Source of the DNA: Microcoleus sp. FACHB-672
GTDB lineage: Bacteria > Cyanobacteriota > Cyanobacteriia > Cyanobacteriales > Oscillatoriaceae
Length of the DNA: 64,000 bases
Direction of reading: 5' to 3'
NCBI RefSeq assembly: GCF_014695725.1
Contig: NZ_JACJOU010000020.1
Coordinates: 124,001 to 188,000, forward strand
In this document: positions 28,293-37,739 of the stretch, piece by piece
How the letters are laid out: the number at the start of each line of letters is the position of its first letter
Numbering within the stretch: the first letter of the stretch is position 1
Made by a program: the position numbers and the translations under genes
Notes under the pieces: model-generated
Told to the model about the DNA's origin: nothing
The model's input: only the letters and a program-made list of their open reading frames with translations
Database searches by the model: none

Positions 28293-31200
28293 TTATCCTG
28301 ACTGGTTGCCGGCAACTTGCGACTCAACATCTGATGCGCCACTCAGGTTAATGCGTAGTGTTTGCTCCTGTCGTTTGACTGCTGCTAAAAGCTCAGCATT
28401 TTGGAGAATCACGCCCACTTGATTATTAAATATTTGTAAATATTGCTGATCGCTTTGATCAAAACTTGCCTGGAAATAATCAGGCACGACATTCGCCTGA
28501 ATCGGCGCGTGTATTGAAGGCTCACCCGGTTTAATTTTATTGATTAATTGAGTGACAGCAATCAACTCACCGTCGGGATTCCAAACCGGCATACAGAGCA
28601 AACTGCAAGTGCGGTAGCCGGTGGCGCGATCAGTTTTCTTCGCCATGTCCGAATCCGGGTAATCATATAAATCAAAAGGAATATTTAGCGGCACCCCCAT
28701 CTCTGCCACTTTGCCGGCATAACCTTGTCCCACACTCACCCGCAGTTCCTTCATCGAACCGTCACCAAAAGGAATTCTTGTCCACAGCTCGTTTGTCTCG
28801 CGATCCAGTAACCAAAGCGTGCTGCGATCTGCATTCATCAATTCTTTCGCAGCTTCCATCACGCGTTTTAGGATCGAATCGAGTTCTAAACTGCTTTGAG
28901 AAACCGAGCGAGTTGCTGCCATGAGTGCTGCCGCCACCCGCTGTCCTCTCGCTGTTTTATGATAAGAGCGGAAGCTTTCCAAAATCATTTGAATTAGGGG
29001 AGCATTTTCTGCAAATCGTTCTTCATCTAGTTGAGTAAAACCTTCTGGCTCAATTTGTTCAGACAAAGGTGACGTCCGATTATAAAAACGCTTTAATTTG
29101 TTAATTAACTGAATAACTCCAATTAAATTTCCCTGATCATTTAACAGGGGCAATGTCAGCATTGTATAAGTGCGATAACCATTTTTTATGTCTTGTTCTT
29201 TGGCAGTAGTAGAGCGGGGATCGTCATAAAAGTCGTAGGGAATATTAATAATTTGTTTGCTAGCTGCGACTTCCCCTACAATTCCTTTATCTGCCGGCAG
29301 TCGAATTTCTAAAGATCGATCCCCTTCCGCTTCAGCAATTATTGACCAAAATTCATTTCGTTCTTCATCAAATAGAAAAATCGTTGTGCGATCTGCACTC
29401 AATGATTTACCCATTTTTAAAGTAATTGATCGCAAAGTTGCGTCAAGAATATCATCAAACCCTTGACCGTCCATGACTTGATTAAGCATTGCTAATGTTT
29501 GGCTGACAACATTTTGCGGTTGATTTTCTGCTTGTTGTTTCAGGGCAGCAAACTGTTTAGCATTTTGCAAAGCAACTCCCACTTGAGAGTTAAAAATTTG
29601 CATATATTTTTGACTATTGGCATCAAAACTATCCTCGAAACATTCAGGCGCTTCCGGCCAAGTTTCGGGATCATATTCAAGATGCTCACCCGGTTTTCGT
29701 TTATTAATTAATTGCGTCACCCCGACTAATTCACCTTCAGGACTCCAAACCGGCATACACAGTAAACTGCAAGTGCGGTATCCTGTTTTTTGGTCAGTTC
29801 GCTGGGCGGTTTCTGAGTCAGGGTGATTGTACAAATCAAAGGCAATATTTAAAGGTTCGCCAGTAGCAGCAACTTTGCCGGCAAATCCTTGTCCCACTCG
29901 CACGCGCAGTTCCCGCACAGTCCCATCTTCAAAGGTAATTTTTGTCCACAATTCATCGTTTTCAGAGTCTAGTAACCAAAGCGTGCTGCGATCCGCATTC
30001 ATCAATTTTTTAGCGGCTTCCATCACCCGCGTGATAATTTCTTCCGAATCTAGACTACTTTGAGAAACGGAACGAGTAGCTTCTGTGAGGGCTTCCGAAG
30101 CTTGCAATCTTTGAGTTAACTTATAACAAGACTGGCATCTTTCTAAAATTCGTTGCAGTGCCGGCGCATATTCAGCAAATTGCTGTTTATCTGCTTCTGT
30201 AAAACCTGCTTCTGCAATTCTTTCGACAAACAAATCGTTGGGATTATTCGGTTGTTTGAGTTTATTCACCAACTGAACGAAGGCAAAAATATTTTCTTTT
30301 TCGTTCAACAAAGGTGAAGTAAACTCATTATAAATGTGGTAGGCGGTTCTTTTATCCTGTTCCTGAGCAACTCCGGAATACCAATCTTCTGATAAATCAG
30401 CGGGAACATTGACTGCTTGCTTATAAATAGTGACTCGACCGGCACTTGGATTATTTGCCAATATTTGTATCTTTGTAGAACTTATACTGGCTGTTCTGGC
30501 AATCACTGACCACAATTCATTTTTATCTTTATCAATAAAAAAGATAGCCATGCGATCAACGCTCATTAACTCGCCCAACTTCAGGATAATCGAACCCAGA
30601 ATTTCGTAAAGAATATCATCAAAATCTTTCCCCTCCATGCCGCTGAGCATCGACATGAGTTTGTGTTCTTGATTAGCAACCAGTTGCTGAAAGCTAGGTT
30701 GCAGAATTGCTAGAGCTTTGTTTAACCAAATCCAGTTAAAAACAGCCCCATAAATGCGGTTATAAGCCTTGAGGGTTCCCCCCTCTTTTACGACTAAGCC
30801 AGAAAGCCGCAATTCCATCTGTTCAAGACTTTGATCAGCGGCAATTTCACCACGCTGTAAAATTTGCTGGTAAAGTTTTAGTAGGGCTTCTGTGCGGTCT
30901 CCACTTCTGAGCAGCCGGTCGCGAATTGTCTTGAGATGCGGGGGTTCGTCTTGAGCTTCCCAATTCTCAATCAAGCGAGTTTGCACAACGTTTTCCACCC
31001 ATGCTTCGGGATTTTTGATCAATTTACCTTCTGCATTCTCAAGAATAAGTTTGCAAAGCTTTTGGGTGAGAAACGGTTGGCCGCCGGTCCAGTCTAAGAC
31101 AGCTTCTAGAACAGCTTCAGGATGGCTAATTTTCCCTTCAAAACCTTGAGCAAGTGGTTGAGCTTCATCAATTTCAAAGCCGTGCAATTCAATAGCGCGA

Positions 31201-31817
31201 CCAATATTAAATGGAGTGTAGTTTTTATCTTTAATTAAATCTGATGGACTCGCAACTCCCAGCAATGCAAAGGTCAGCCGGTCGTATTCATTGCAGGCGC
31301 GAATAAAGGCAAAAAAGTCATAAGTTCGGAAATTTAAGCTAAGAATGCTATCAATTTCATCGATAAAAATAACAATTTGTTCACTGACAGAATCAAGCAA
31401 TACTTGTTCAATAAACTCACTCAAGCACTGCACCGGCGGCAAAAACTCGCGATCTCGCAACCAAGACCTTAAATTAATCTGAAGGTGAAAACTTGTCACC
31501 AGGCGTCTCATCAAACCGGCATACCACTGCTGCGGCGTGATATCCTGGCTACCAATTTTCGTCAGATCGATTGCCGCACAAGCAACGCCTTCCGCTTGCA
31601 GCCGGTGCATTGTTCGCACCCGCAAGCTGGTTTTACCCATTTGTCGCGAATTAAGCACATAACAAAACTCACCGGCTTTTAACCCTTCATAAAGGTCTCG
31701 ATCAGCTTGCCTGACGACATAAGTCGGGGCATCAAGGGGTAAATGCCCGCCTACTTTGTAGCGATAGTTTGAGTTTGGTTCTTCATCTAACACGGTTTCT
31801 GGTTTTTGCGAAAACAT
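28293..31817 (-). CDS. AAA-type (AAA_35-like) NTPase with four GAF domains
   Basis: A 1174-residue protein. Residues about 25-370 form an AAA-like NTPase with Walker A in [10 protein letters not shown] (about 57-66) and Walker B in [11 protein letters not shown] (about 150), of the type that begins with [17 protein letters not shown] (AAA_35-like). Four GAF domains follow at about 390-560, 585-755, 790-955 and 975-1140. They alternate: GAF1 resembles GAF3 (FDDILxxxLxSI, then DRxxIFxxD) and GAF2 resembles GAF4 ([35 protein letters not shown]). No kinase, cyclase or effector domain is seen, so the output is unknown. GAFs lack bilin Cys-His motifs. ATG at 31817. The next upstream same-strand gene also has an AAA_35-like module. 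Confidence 0.85.
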   Translation of the reverse strand: MFSQKPETVLDEEPNSNYRYKVGGHLPLDAPTYVVRQADRDLYEGLKAGEFCYVLNSRQMGKTSLRVRTMHRLQAEGVACAAIDLTKIGSQDITPQQWYAGLMRRLVTSFHLQINLRSWLRDREFLPPVQCLSEFIEQVLLDSVSEQIVIFIDEIDSILSLNFRTYDFFAFIRACNEYDRLTFALLGVASPSDLIKDKNYTPFNIGRAIELHGFEIDEAQPLAQGFEGKISHPEAVLEAVLDWTGGQPFLTQKLCKLILENAEGKLIKNPEAWVENVVQTRLIENWEAQDEPPHLKTIRDRLLRSGDRTEALLKLYQQILQRGEIAADQSLEQMELRLSGLVVKEGGTLKAYNRIYGAVFNWIWLNKALAILQPSFQQLVANQEHKLMSMLSGMEGKDFDDILYEILGSIILKLGELMSVDRMAIFFIDKDKNELWSVIARTASISSTKIQILANNPSAGRVTIYKQAVNVPADLSEDWYSGVAQEQDKRTAYHIYNEFTSPLLNEKENIFAFVQLVNKLKQPNNPNDLFVERIAEAGFTEADKQQFAEYAPALQRILERCQSCYKLTQRLQASEALTEATRSVSQSSLDSEEIITRVMEAAKKLMNADRSTLWLLDSENDELWTKITFEDGTVRELRVRVGQGFAGKVAATGEPLNIAFDLYNHPDSETAQRTDQKTGYRTCSLLCMPVWSPEGELVGVTQLINKRKPGEHLEYDPETWPEAPECFEDSFDANSQKYMQIFNSQVGVALQNAKQFAALKQQAENQPQNVVSQTLAMLNQVMDGQGFDDILDATLRSITLKMGKSLSADRTTIFLFDEERNEFWSIIAEAEGDRSLEIRLPADKGIVGEVAASKQIINIPYDFYDDPRSTTAKEQDIKNGYRTYTMLTLPLLNDQGNLIGVIQLINKLKRFYNRTSPLSEQIEPEGFTQLDEERFAENAPLIQMILESFRSYHKTARGQRVAAALMAATRSVSQSSLELDSILKRVMEAAKELMNADRSTLWLLDRETNELWTRIPFGDGSMKELRVSVGQGYAGKVAEMGVPLNIPFDLYDYPDSDMAKKTDRATGYRTCSLLCMPVWNPDGELIAVTQLINKIKPGEPSIHAPIQANVVPDYFQASFDQSDQQYLQIFNNQVGVILQNAELLAAVKRQEQTLRINLSGASDVESQVAGNQSG

Positions 31818-31936
31818 AGCGTCCCTGACAATTTAAGATGCAGTTGTAGCGCGGAAATGACCCACCTATTATCCGTTTTGAGATGCACAAATCCTGACAA
31901 AATCGATGAAATCGAGGCATTACATAATTGCTTAAA

Positions 31937-32103
31937 TTACCGCAATCCTTTTTCTTTTAGTAGCACACCAGCCCAGATAGTATCTTCTACTTTAAGTGTC
32001 GGCACCGGCAGCTGAGTATAATCTACCGCTAAATCGAATTCTGCCCGGTCGTATCGTCAGATTTTTCTAAGTAGGGATTGATTCCTGGAAATGGAAAAGG
32101 CAT
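31937..32103 (-). pseudogene. DUF4058 gene remnant with internal deletion
   Basis: On the minus strand a good ribosome site (AGAGGTG) precedes ATG at 32103 and MPFPFPGINPYLEKSD, the typical start of DUF4058 proteins. After 16 codons the sequence jumps, out of frame, into YDRAEFDLAVDYTQLP and a tail ending LLKEKGLR, which matches the usual DUF4058 C-terminus; its stop is at 31937-31939. Most of the family's roughly 250 residues are missing and the original frame ends after 24 codons. This is a decayed gene between the two AAA proteins. Family assignment is from memory of conserved ends. Confidence 0.72.
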
Positions 32104-32148
32104 TTTATCACCTCTAGCAATAATTCTGAATGGATATCTCTCATTTTT

Positions 32149-34023
32149 TTAACTTGAGGAAATTTTGTTTAGACGATCTCGGAAATACTGACGATATAAA
32201 TCGAAACGCGGTGTTACCTCATTTCCCCGCAACTGCACTAACCCTAAACTGTGTAATTTAAACGCCGGCACAGATTCTAATTCAATCGGTTCGTTGGTTA
32301 CAACTACTTTAGCGAATGCTGCCGCTAAATTTGGGTGCTGTTGGAGATTCCATAAGTGCCGGCGCAAATGATCACCATAAATTCCTGCTTCTGTGGGGGC
32401 AATTTCTGCCAGTTGCGTTAAGGTGAGTTGCTGCCCAGCAATGTGATAAAGCGCTAAGCGGACTAGATAAGGATGTCCTCCCACAATAGTCATGAGTTGT
32501 TTAACCTCGCTTTCCCCCCAATTCAGTCCATGCCGGCACGCCAAGTCAAACACTTGATCCGCGCTAAATTCCGACAATTCTATCGGCAAACCCACATTAA
32601 ACGGTGATTGATTGATATCCAGAGGAATGTAAACTTCCGTTGAGTGAACAACGACTAAGCGCAGTTTTTCCCAAACATAGCCATCATTCGCCCCATATCC
32701 CGCTTCCTCATACCAAGCACGTAATAACCCAAAAAAATCATCGGCAATTTTGGGATAGTGAAAAACCCGATCAATTTCATCTAAACCGAGGACAAGGGGA
32801 CTATCTGTTTCCGGCAATAAACAATCTTCAAAGAAAGCGGTACAGTTATCTTTACTGCCGTAAGTATCGCTCCAATAATCATCAACTTGATAAGGCAGCC
32901 GCAACTTTCTGCTAATTTTGCCACAGAACCACTGTAAAAGTTCTTTAAGGTTCGTAAAAACTGCCGTATCGGCGTGTTGAAAACTTAGAGGAACGGTGCG
33001 ATATCCCTGTTCTTTTGCTTGATACAGAATTCTCGCCATTAATGACGTTTTGCCCATTTGCCTAGGTGCTTTAATCCGAATTAAACATCCGGGTTGCAAA
33101 ATTTCTTTATAACATTGCGTTTCACAGGGAACGCGCTCAACGTAAAATGCAGAAGCAAGACGCACTTGACCACTTGGTAACTCAGGTTCGGCAACCGGCG
33201 AGGGTGGAGCATTCGGGTTGAGGGATGGGGAGGTGGAAATTGAGGAACTGCCGACACTTTCCCACTCTTCAATTTTATCCGGTTGTCCCTTTTCAACACC
33301 CTCTGCCAATTGCTTGAGAACGTCTCCTACGATCCTAGGAGTGTCTGTCGGCGAAACCCACTCACTCTGCACAGTTCCGTGTAAGTAGCTTTGCAAGTCG
33401 TGATTTAGCGACAAATTGGGAGGAAAATTAATCCGAATCGGTATCACAACAGGCTTGCTATTGTGGCGAGAGTCCCGCAACTGTCGCGCCCGCTGCAACT
33501 CTTCAATTACCATTTCACTCACGGCTGCTTGTGGGGAAAGTAGTAGTAAAAAACAGTCACAATCTTTGAGTTGTGAGTCAAGCTGAGAAAGCCAATCTTG
33601 TGCCGGCTGAATAGAACCGGGAGAACCCACTCCTAAATTCGTAGTAAATGCTTTATGTCCAGCCGCTGAGATCGCTTCACAAAATTGCGCCGCTAAAGAC
33701 GAATCTGGTTCTTGGCTGCGATAGCTGATAAAAACTTTTTTAACCGCCAGACTAGCGGGTTTTCCTTGTCGCTCGATGGCTCTTTCAAGCGCTCCTTTTA
33801 CCTTTTTTTTGGTAACTTTTTCTCCTAAAACGTCAGAAAGCTTTTGCCATAACTTATAACCAACATATTTTTCTATATATTCAGGGTTAACTGGGTAAAT
33901 TTCCTCATACGTTTGTCCTTGCCAAGAGCCGGTGAACACTTCTCTTTCTAGATCGTTGAGGTGCTTGCCGGTGCTGGCATAAATTAAGTTATCTGCAAAT
34001 TCTAAGGCTTCTTTACAATCCAT
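32149..34023 (-). CDS. TIR-domain protein with N-terminal helical/HTH region and AAA-type NTPase
   Basis: A 624-residue protein. Residues 1-88 resemble the N-terminal HTH-like domain of cyanobacterial STAND/vWA-MoxR-associated proteins (FTGSWQGQTYEEIY, then KLWQKLSDVLGEKVTKK). Residues about 95-245 form a TIR domain (KKVFISYRSQEPDS, CDCFLLLLSPQAAVSEMVIEEL); aligning SEMVIEEL with the classic SxW-x3-EL places the NADase glutamate at the second E. Residues about 280-600 are an AAA_35-like NTPase with [15 protein letters not shown] (Walker A) and VLGLDEIDRVF (Walker B). The layout suggests a regulated NAD-cleaving or signalling effector, possibly in defence; that is inference. ATG at 34023. Confidence 0.85.
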   Translation of the reverse strand: MDCKEALEFADNLIYASTGKHLNDLEREVFTGSWQGQTYEEIYPVNPEYIEKYVGYKLWQKLSDVLGEKVTKKKVKGALERAIERQGKPASLAVKKVFISYRSQEPDSSLAAQFCEAISAAGHKAFTTNLGVGSPGSIQPAQDWLSQLDSQLKDCDCFLLLLSPQAAVSEMVIEELQRARQLRDSRHNSKPVVIPIRINFPPNLSLNHDLQSYLHGTVQSEWVSPTDTPRIVGDVLKQLAEGVEKGQPDKIEEWESVGSSSISTSPSLNPNAPPSPVAEPELPSGQVRLASAFYVERVPCETQCYKEILQPGCLIRIKAPRQMGKTSLMARILYQAKEQGYRTVPLSFQHADTAVFTNLKELLQWFCGKISRKLRLPYQVDDYWSDTYGSKDNCTAFFEDCLLPETDSPLVLGLDEIDRVFHYPKIADDFFGLLRAWYEEAGYGANDGYVWEKLRLVVVHSTEVYIPLDINQSPFNVGLPIELSEFSADQVFDLACRHGLNWGESEVKQLMTIVGGHPYLVRLALYHIAGQQLTLTQLAEIAPTEAGIYGDHLRRHLWNLQQHPNLAAAFAKVVVTNEPIELESVPAFKLHSLGLVQLRGNEVTPRFDLYRQYFRDRLNKISSS

Positions 34024-34490
34024 ATTGCCGGCTGAATTGAAGAATTTATTAATCTAAATTATAGAATTCACGTCATCCATCAGGCAAGGTAAAGAGCGAG
34101 TGACAGTGGGGCTTTTCCGTTTCAGTTTTGTCTGACTCTGTCTAGATCGCGCTCCGCAAGGTTGCTGAGCCTTGGCGCTTGCCGGTTGTACCGCGATTTT
34201 AAACCCTGCTTCAAAGATACTGCTTATTTAACTCAAACAGAGGTTTTTTGGTAATTTCACAAGTTTTTATGAGGTTTTATGAGGTTTTACGGAGTGAAAG
34301 CAAAAGGTAGAAAATTTTCTTGCCTAAAATTCTGAGATTTTCTGGTTACAATCTTGTGAACTCTGAACCATACTAAACAAAGTAGGAAAGCCAGATTCCG
34401 GAGTTAAAAAATGAAGAAGTGCTAAAAAAAGAGCAATAAGGGTGTGTTGAAATTAGGCGTTCAGGTTGCTGTTTATTCAGAGTTATAAAG
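34024..34490. other. Divergent intergenic region with short tandem repeats
   Basis: It separates the minus-strand TIR gene from the plus-strand HD gene, so both promoters should be here. TATGAGGTTT is repeated around 34267-34290 (two full copies and one degenerate copy). No coding frame or RNA gene is apparent. Confidence 0.45.
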
Positions 34491-35462
34491 ATGTTTAATC
34501 CCACAGACGTACTTATTAAAACTTTCGCAGAAAGCTTACAAACTTGCTACCGTAAAACTTACGGAAATCTTAAGCCGAAGTATGCTGAAATGCTCGGCTG
34601 GGTTGCCAGTCTCGCTTTAGAAAACATTGCCAATAGCAACGCCCTTTATCATAACGTTGAACACACCGTTATTGTTACCCTGGTAGGGCAAGAAATCTTA
34701 CGAGGCAAGCAGCTTCGGGAAGGAAATGTTTCCTGTGAAGACTGGTTGCACGCGATTATTTCTTTATTGTGCCATGATATTGGCTACGTTAAGGGGCTTT
34801 GCCGGCAAGACAGAAGCAAAGAAAGATTATTTGCAACCGGCGTAGGCGATGGCATGATTTCTCTGCCTCCGAGTTCAACAGATGCCAGTCTCACTCCCTA
34901 TCATGTAGATCGGGGAAAACTGTTTATCGAGGAGCATTTTTCTGGGCACGATTTCATTGATGTTGAAGTCATTAAGCGTAATATTGAGCTGACGCGCTTT
35001 CCCGTGCCCAACGATGCAGATCATAAAGATACCATTGACTTTCCAGGCTTAGTTCGGGCAGCCGATCTCATCGGGCAGTTGAGTGATCCGCGCTATTTAG
35101 ACAAATTGCCGGCACTCTTTTATGAATTTGAAGAAATCGGCACTAATAAAATCTTGGGTTATCGCCATCCTGGGGACTTGCGTGCCGGCTTTCCTAACTT
35201 TTTCTGGAATGTAGTGGATTCTTACATTCAAGAGGGAGTGCATCATTTAGAGGCAACCTATGCCGGCAAACAAATTATTGCCAGCTTAAGAATGAATGTG
35301 TTTGTCGTTGAATATGAACTGCTGTTAAATAATCTTCAGATGTCATTCGCCCCACAAGAGACATTAAGGGGTTTTGCGGAACAAGAGGGCAGGCACCGCT
35401 TGGGGGAGACTAGCTTATCTTGTGAACAGCGACGGGAACATCCCATTTTTGTAAATAGGTAG
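34491..35462 (+). CDS. HD-domain metal-dependent phosphohydrolase
   Basis: A 323-residue soluble protein with an HD fold. YHNVEHTVIVTL supplies the first metal histidines and SLLCHDIGYVKGLC the HD pair near residue 100. Later histidines and an aspartate (PNDADHKDTIDFPGLVRAADLIGQL) complete the site. The substrate is unknown; the arrangement is close to cyanobacterial stand-alone HD proteins rather than to HD-GYP c-di-GMP phosphodiesterases, because no GYP triad is present. ATG at 34491; no clear Shine-Dalgarno sequence. A long perfect palindrome lies 134 bp after the stop. Confidence 0.82.
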   Translation: MFNPTDVLIKTFAESLQTCYRKTYGNLKPKYAEMLGWVASLALENIANSNALYHNVEHTVIVTLVGQEILRGKQLREGNVSCEDWLHAIISLLCHDIGYVKGLCRQDRSKERLFATGVGDGMISLPPSSTDASLTPYHVDRGKLFIEEHFSGHDFIDVEVIKRNIELTRFPVPNDADHKDTIDFPGLVRAADLIGQLSDPRYLDKLPALFYEFEEIGTNKILGYRHPGDLRAGFPNFFWNVVDSYIQEGVHHLEATYAGKQIIASLRMNVFVVEYELLLNNLQMSFAPQETLRGFAEQEGRHRLGETSLSCEQRREHPIFVNR

Positions 35463-35876
35463 TGCCGGCATCTTGCCCGCTTGTCCTAATCTCAGCAAAT
35501 GTTAGTTGAGTTTTAAACCCAATGTTTTAAATTAGTGCCGGTGTTGCGCTACCCAACCCATCTATCGCCTTCTTTTGTGAAATTGGAATGACAAAATAAC
35601 TGTTTAAGCTTGAAAGCTTAAACAGTTATCTGTCAATTCTTGAAAGTTGCCGTGTCTTAGCATTTATTTATTAATTTTACCTTCAACCGGCCTCACCCGC
35701 AAAAACAGAAAATTGGAAGTAAATGTTAAATTTAACAAAATTAAAAGGTAAATCCAGTAAAATAAAAAATTATTTAACCAAACAGCACTGACAACAAATC
35801 CAACCTGTTAATGGAGAGAGTGCTAATCTAGAAACAAAGGGCTTTGCCCGGTCTTATACTGTCATTTTGCAGAATT
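35463..35876. other. Intergenic region between the HD gene and a microprotein
   Basis: About 410 bp, AT-rich from 35640 to 35800. It holds the palindrome at 35596-35629. A TATACT word at 35855-35860 could be the -10 element for the microprotein; I could not assign a -35 box. Confidence 0.35.
35596..35629. repeat. 15-bp perfect palindrome with 4-nt loop
   Basis: ATAACTGTTTAAGCT (35596-35610) and its exact complement (35615-35629) enclose the loop TGAA. TGACA and TGTCA outside the arms extend the dyad further. It may terminate the HD gene transcript, although no T tract follows. Confidence 0.65.
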
Positions 35877-35972
35877 ATGTCATCACACGACCTGTTAATG
35901 TTAGGAATGCTGCTGCTACCCGGTTTAGCGCTATCCATCGCGATTATGAGCGCATTTGCCGCCGGCGGTTGA
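35877..35972 (+). CDS. Candidate 31-residue single-helix membrane microprotein
   Basis: The frame reads MSSHDLLMLGMLLLPGLALS and then IAIMSAFAAGG before TGA: one hydrophobic helix covering most of the protein, with a polar N-terminus. A TATACT box lies about 17 bp upstream and a 15-bp perfect hairpin 10 bp downstream, so it has the layout of a stand-alone small transcript. Cyanobacteria encode many one-helix subunits of photosynthetic complexes, but I do not recognise this sequence as a known PSI, PSII, cytochrome b6f or NDH subunit. There is no strong ribosome binding site. Real gene: likely but unproven. Confidence 0.5.
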   Translation: MSSHDLLMLGMLLLPGLALSIAIMSAFAAGG

Positions 35973-35982
35973 GTCTTGAGTG

Positions 35983-36033
35983 GGGAGTTGCAACTGTTTT
36001 GAGTGATCAAATCTTAGGACAGTTGCAACTCCC
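35983..36033. terminator. 15-bp inverted repeat between the microprotein and the oxidoreductase
   Basis: GGGAGTTGCAACTGT (35983-35997) and its exact complement (36019-36033) are separated by 21 bp. Placed between converging transcripts (microprotein ending at 35972, oxidoreductase ending at 36062), it is a likely two-way transcript end. Neither side has a T tract. Confidence 0.6.
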
Positions 36034-36061
36034 AAAATCTTGACCTCATAACCACCCAAAA

Positions 36062-37564
36062 TTACAAGCCCAACAACTTCGCACTTTGTTCAGGATTTAC
36101 CAAAGTATTGGCGCACAAAATCCCAGAAGCAGCAACCGCTGGAACGCCGATACCGGGCATCGTGCTGTCTCCCACTCGGTACAAACCGGCAATCGGTGTG
36201 TGCAAGCCAGGAAACATCCCCTTGCCAGCCGCAATTGCCGGCCCGTAAGTTCCTTGATAGCGGCGCAAATACTTCGCGTGTGTCACCGGCGTCCCGATCA
36301 TTTCCATGTTAATACGTTGCCGCAAGTCTGGGATCACCCGTTCCACCGCGCGAAACAAAGGTTGCGCTTTCAGTTGTTTGCGTTCCTCATAAGCGCTATC
36401 TCGCTGCCAACCGGCATAAGGTTCCAACGTATAAGCATGAACCAGATGGTGTCCTGCCGGCGCGAGTTGGGAATCCCAAACACTGGGAATGGAAATCATG
36501 CAGGTATTGCCGGGTGTGGCGATATCGAGATCGCTGTCGTGAACAACGACATGATGACCCGTTAACGCTTCCAAACCCTCACCTCGGATGCCGAGATGTA
36601 AATGCATAAAGCTTTCCACCGCCGGCGTTTCAAGGGCATCGCGTCGATAAGATGCCGGCAAGTCTTCGGGTTTAAGCAGATGGGTGTAGGTATCCCAAAT
36701 TGTGGCGTTGGAAATAACGATTGGTGCGTGGATCACTTCACCCGATCGCAACTGCACACCCACCGCTCGACCCGATTCTACCAAAATTTGCTCGACATGA
36801 GTTTTCAGCCGCAGCCGGCCTCCCCAGCGTTCTAATCCTCGTACCAACGCATCAACAATGGCGGTACTTCCTCCGACTGGATATTCAACGCCCCAGCGGT
36901 TGCGTTCCCCAAACATAAACGCCACTTCTGGCGCAATGGTTCCGTGTGCTTTCAAACCGGAAAGCAGAAAACATTCCAAATCAATGAGCTGCCGCACTTG
37001 CGCGTCAGTGACATCCCGATCCATTACCTGGCCGGCAGAACCCTGGATCGTGCCAATTTGAGGCAGCAACTTCAACAAAGCCGGCCAAGATCGCAGCAAT
37101 GCCGGCAGCATTTGCCAATCCGCCCGTAGTGCCAAGGTGGGGATATCTTTAAGCGCATCGTAGAGAGTTAAGAGGCGCTTCTCAAAGCGCTCTAATTCCC
37201 GCGCACCTTGGGGCGTAATCTGGGCGACAGCTTGTCGATAACGTTCTGAATCAGAATACACCGGCAGCGTGAAATTTGGAAAGTGGTAATGACCCAGCGG
37301 TTCGTAAGGGACGGTTTGCAGAGATTCCCCCAAAACTTCTAGCACTTGCCGCAGGGGGTTGAGACTTTGCCGGCCTGATAAGCCGCAGTAAAATGATGGG
37401 CCTGTGTCAAAGTGAAATCCCTGCCGGTGAAAGCCATGTGCGGCGCCACCTGGGGCTGTGTGGCTTTCGCAGACCACCACAGTTTTACCATAGCGAGCCA
37501 GCATTGCCCCAGCCACTAAGCCGCCAATGCCGGTGCCAATGACAATCACATCAAAATCTGGCAT
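36062..37564 (-). CDS. FAD-dependent oxidoreductase of the carotenoid isomerase / phytoene desaturase family
   Basis: A 500-residue flavoprotein. The N-terminal Rossmann fingerprint DVIVIGTGIGGLVAGAML is followed by FDTGPSFYCGLSG, a mid-protein GVEYPVGGSTAIVDALVRGL, and the C-terminal GLYRVGDSTMPGIGVPAVAASG that closes the FAD site. This pattern fits the CrtH/CRTISO and CrtO-related enzymes acting on carotenoids. The N-terminal details (ESHTAPGGAAHGF) differ from the CrtH I would expect, so it is more likely a CRTISO-like paralogue than the main carotenoid isomerase. The substrate is not established. ATG at 37564. Confidence 0.85.
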   Translation of the reverse strand: MPDFDVIVIGTGIGGLVAGAMLARYGKTVVVCESHTAPGGAAHGFHRQGFHFDTGPSFYCGLSGRQSLNPLRQVLEVLGESLQTVPYEPLGHYHFPNFTLPVYSDSERYRQAVAQITPQGARELERFEKRLLTLYDALKDIPTLALRADWQMLPALLRSWPALLKLLPQIGTIQGSAGQVMDRDVTDAQVRQLIDLECFLLSGLKAHGTIAPEVAFMFGERNRWGVEYPVGGSTAIVDALVRGLERWGGRLRLKTHVEQILVESGRAVGVQLRSGEVIHAPIVISNATIWDTYTHLLKPEDLPASYRRDALETPAVESFMHLHLGIRGEGLEALTGHHVVVHDSDLDIATPGNTCMISIPSVWDSQLAPAGHHLVHAYTLEPYAGWQRDSAYEERKQLKAQPLFRAVERVIPDLRQRINMEMIGTPVTHAKYLRRYQGTYGPAIAAGKGMFPGLHTPIAGLYRVGDSTMPGIGVPAVAASGILCANTLVNPEQSAKLLGL

Positions 37565-37622
37565 GAATCTATCTAATTCAAGGAATGCGGCAAAGACTGC
37601 AGATTTTTTGAAAAAATGACAA

Positions 37623-37668
37623 AATGCGGGATTTTAAATGAGTTTCTTCACTTCAAAATTCCCGCATT
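37623..37668 (-). terminator. Hairpin with T-rich tail downstream of the minus-strand gene 37740-38888
   Basis: AATGCGGGA (37623-37631) pairs with TCCCGCATT (37660-37668), with a further A/T pairing inside. On the minus strand the stem is followed by a T-rich stretch (complement of 37600-37622). It is probably a terminator for the gene ending at 37740, together with the hairpin at 37689-37724. Confidence 0.6.
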
Positions 37669-37688
37669 GCAATAGATATTTTGGAACT

Positions 37689-37724
37689 CAAGCATTCATC
37701 TCCTACATCGCAGATGAATGCTTG
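37689..37724. repeat. 13-bp perfect inverted repeat just after an unknown gene
   Basis: CAAGCATTCATCT (37689-37701) and its exact complement (37712-37724) enclose a 10-nt loop, 15 bp beyond the stop of the minus-strand gene at 37740. It forms a double-hairpin 3' end with the stem at 37623-37668. Confidence 0.6.
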
Positions 37725-37739
37725 TGAGAACAGCTTTAT

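Noticed and set aside
31806-32015. Plus-strand frame between the two AAA genes
   Set aside because: It is antisense to the DUF4058 remnant, which explains the sequence better.
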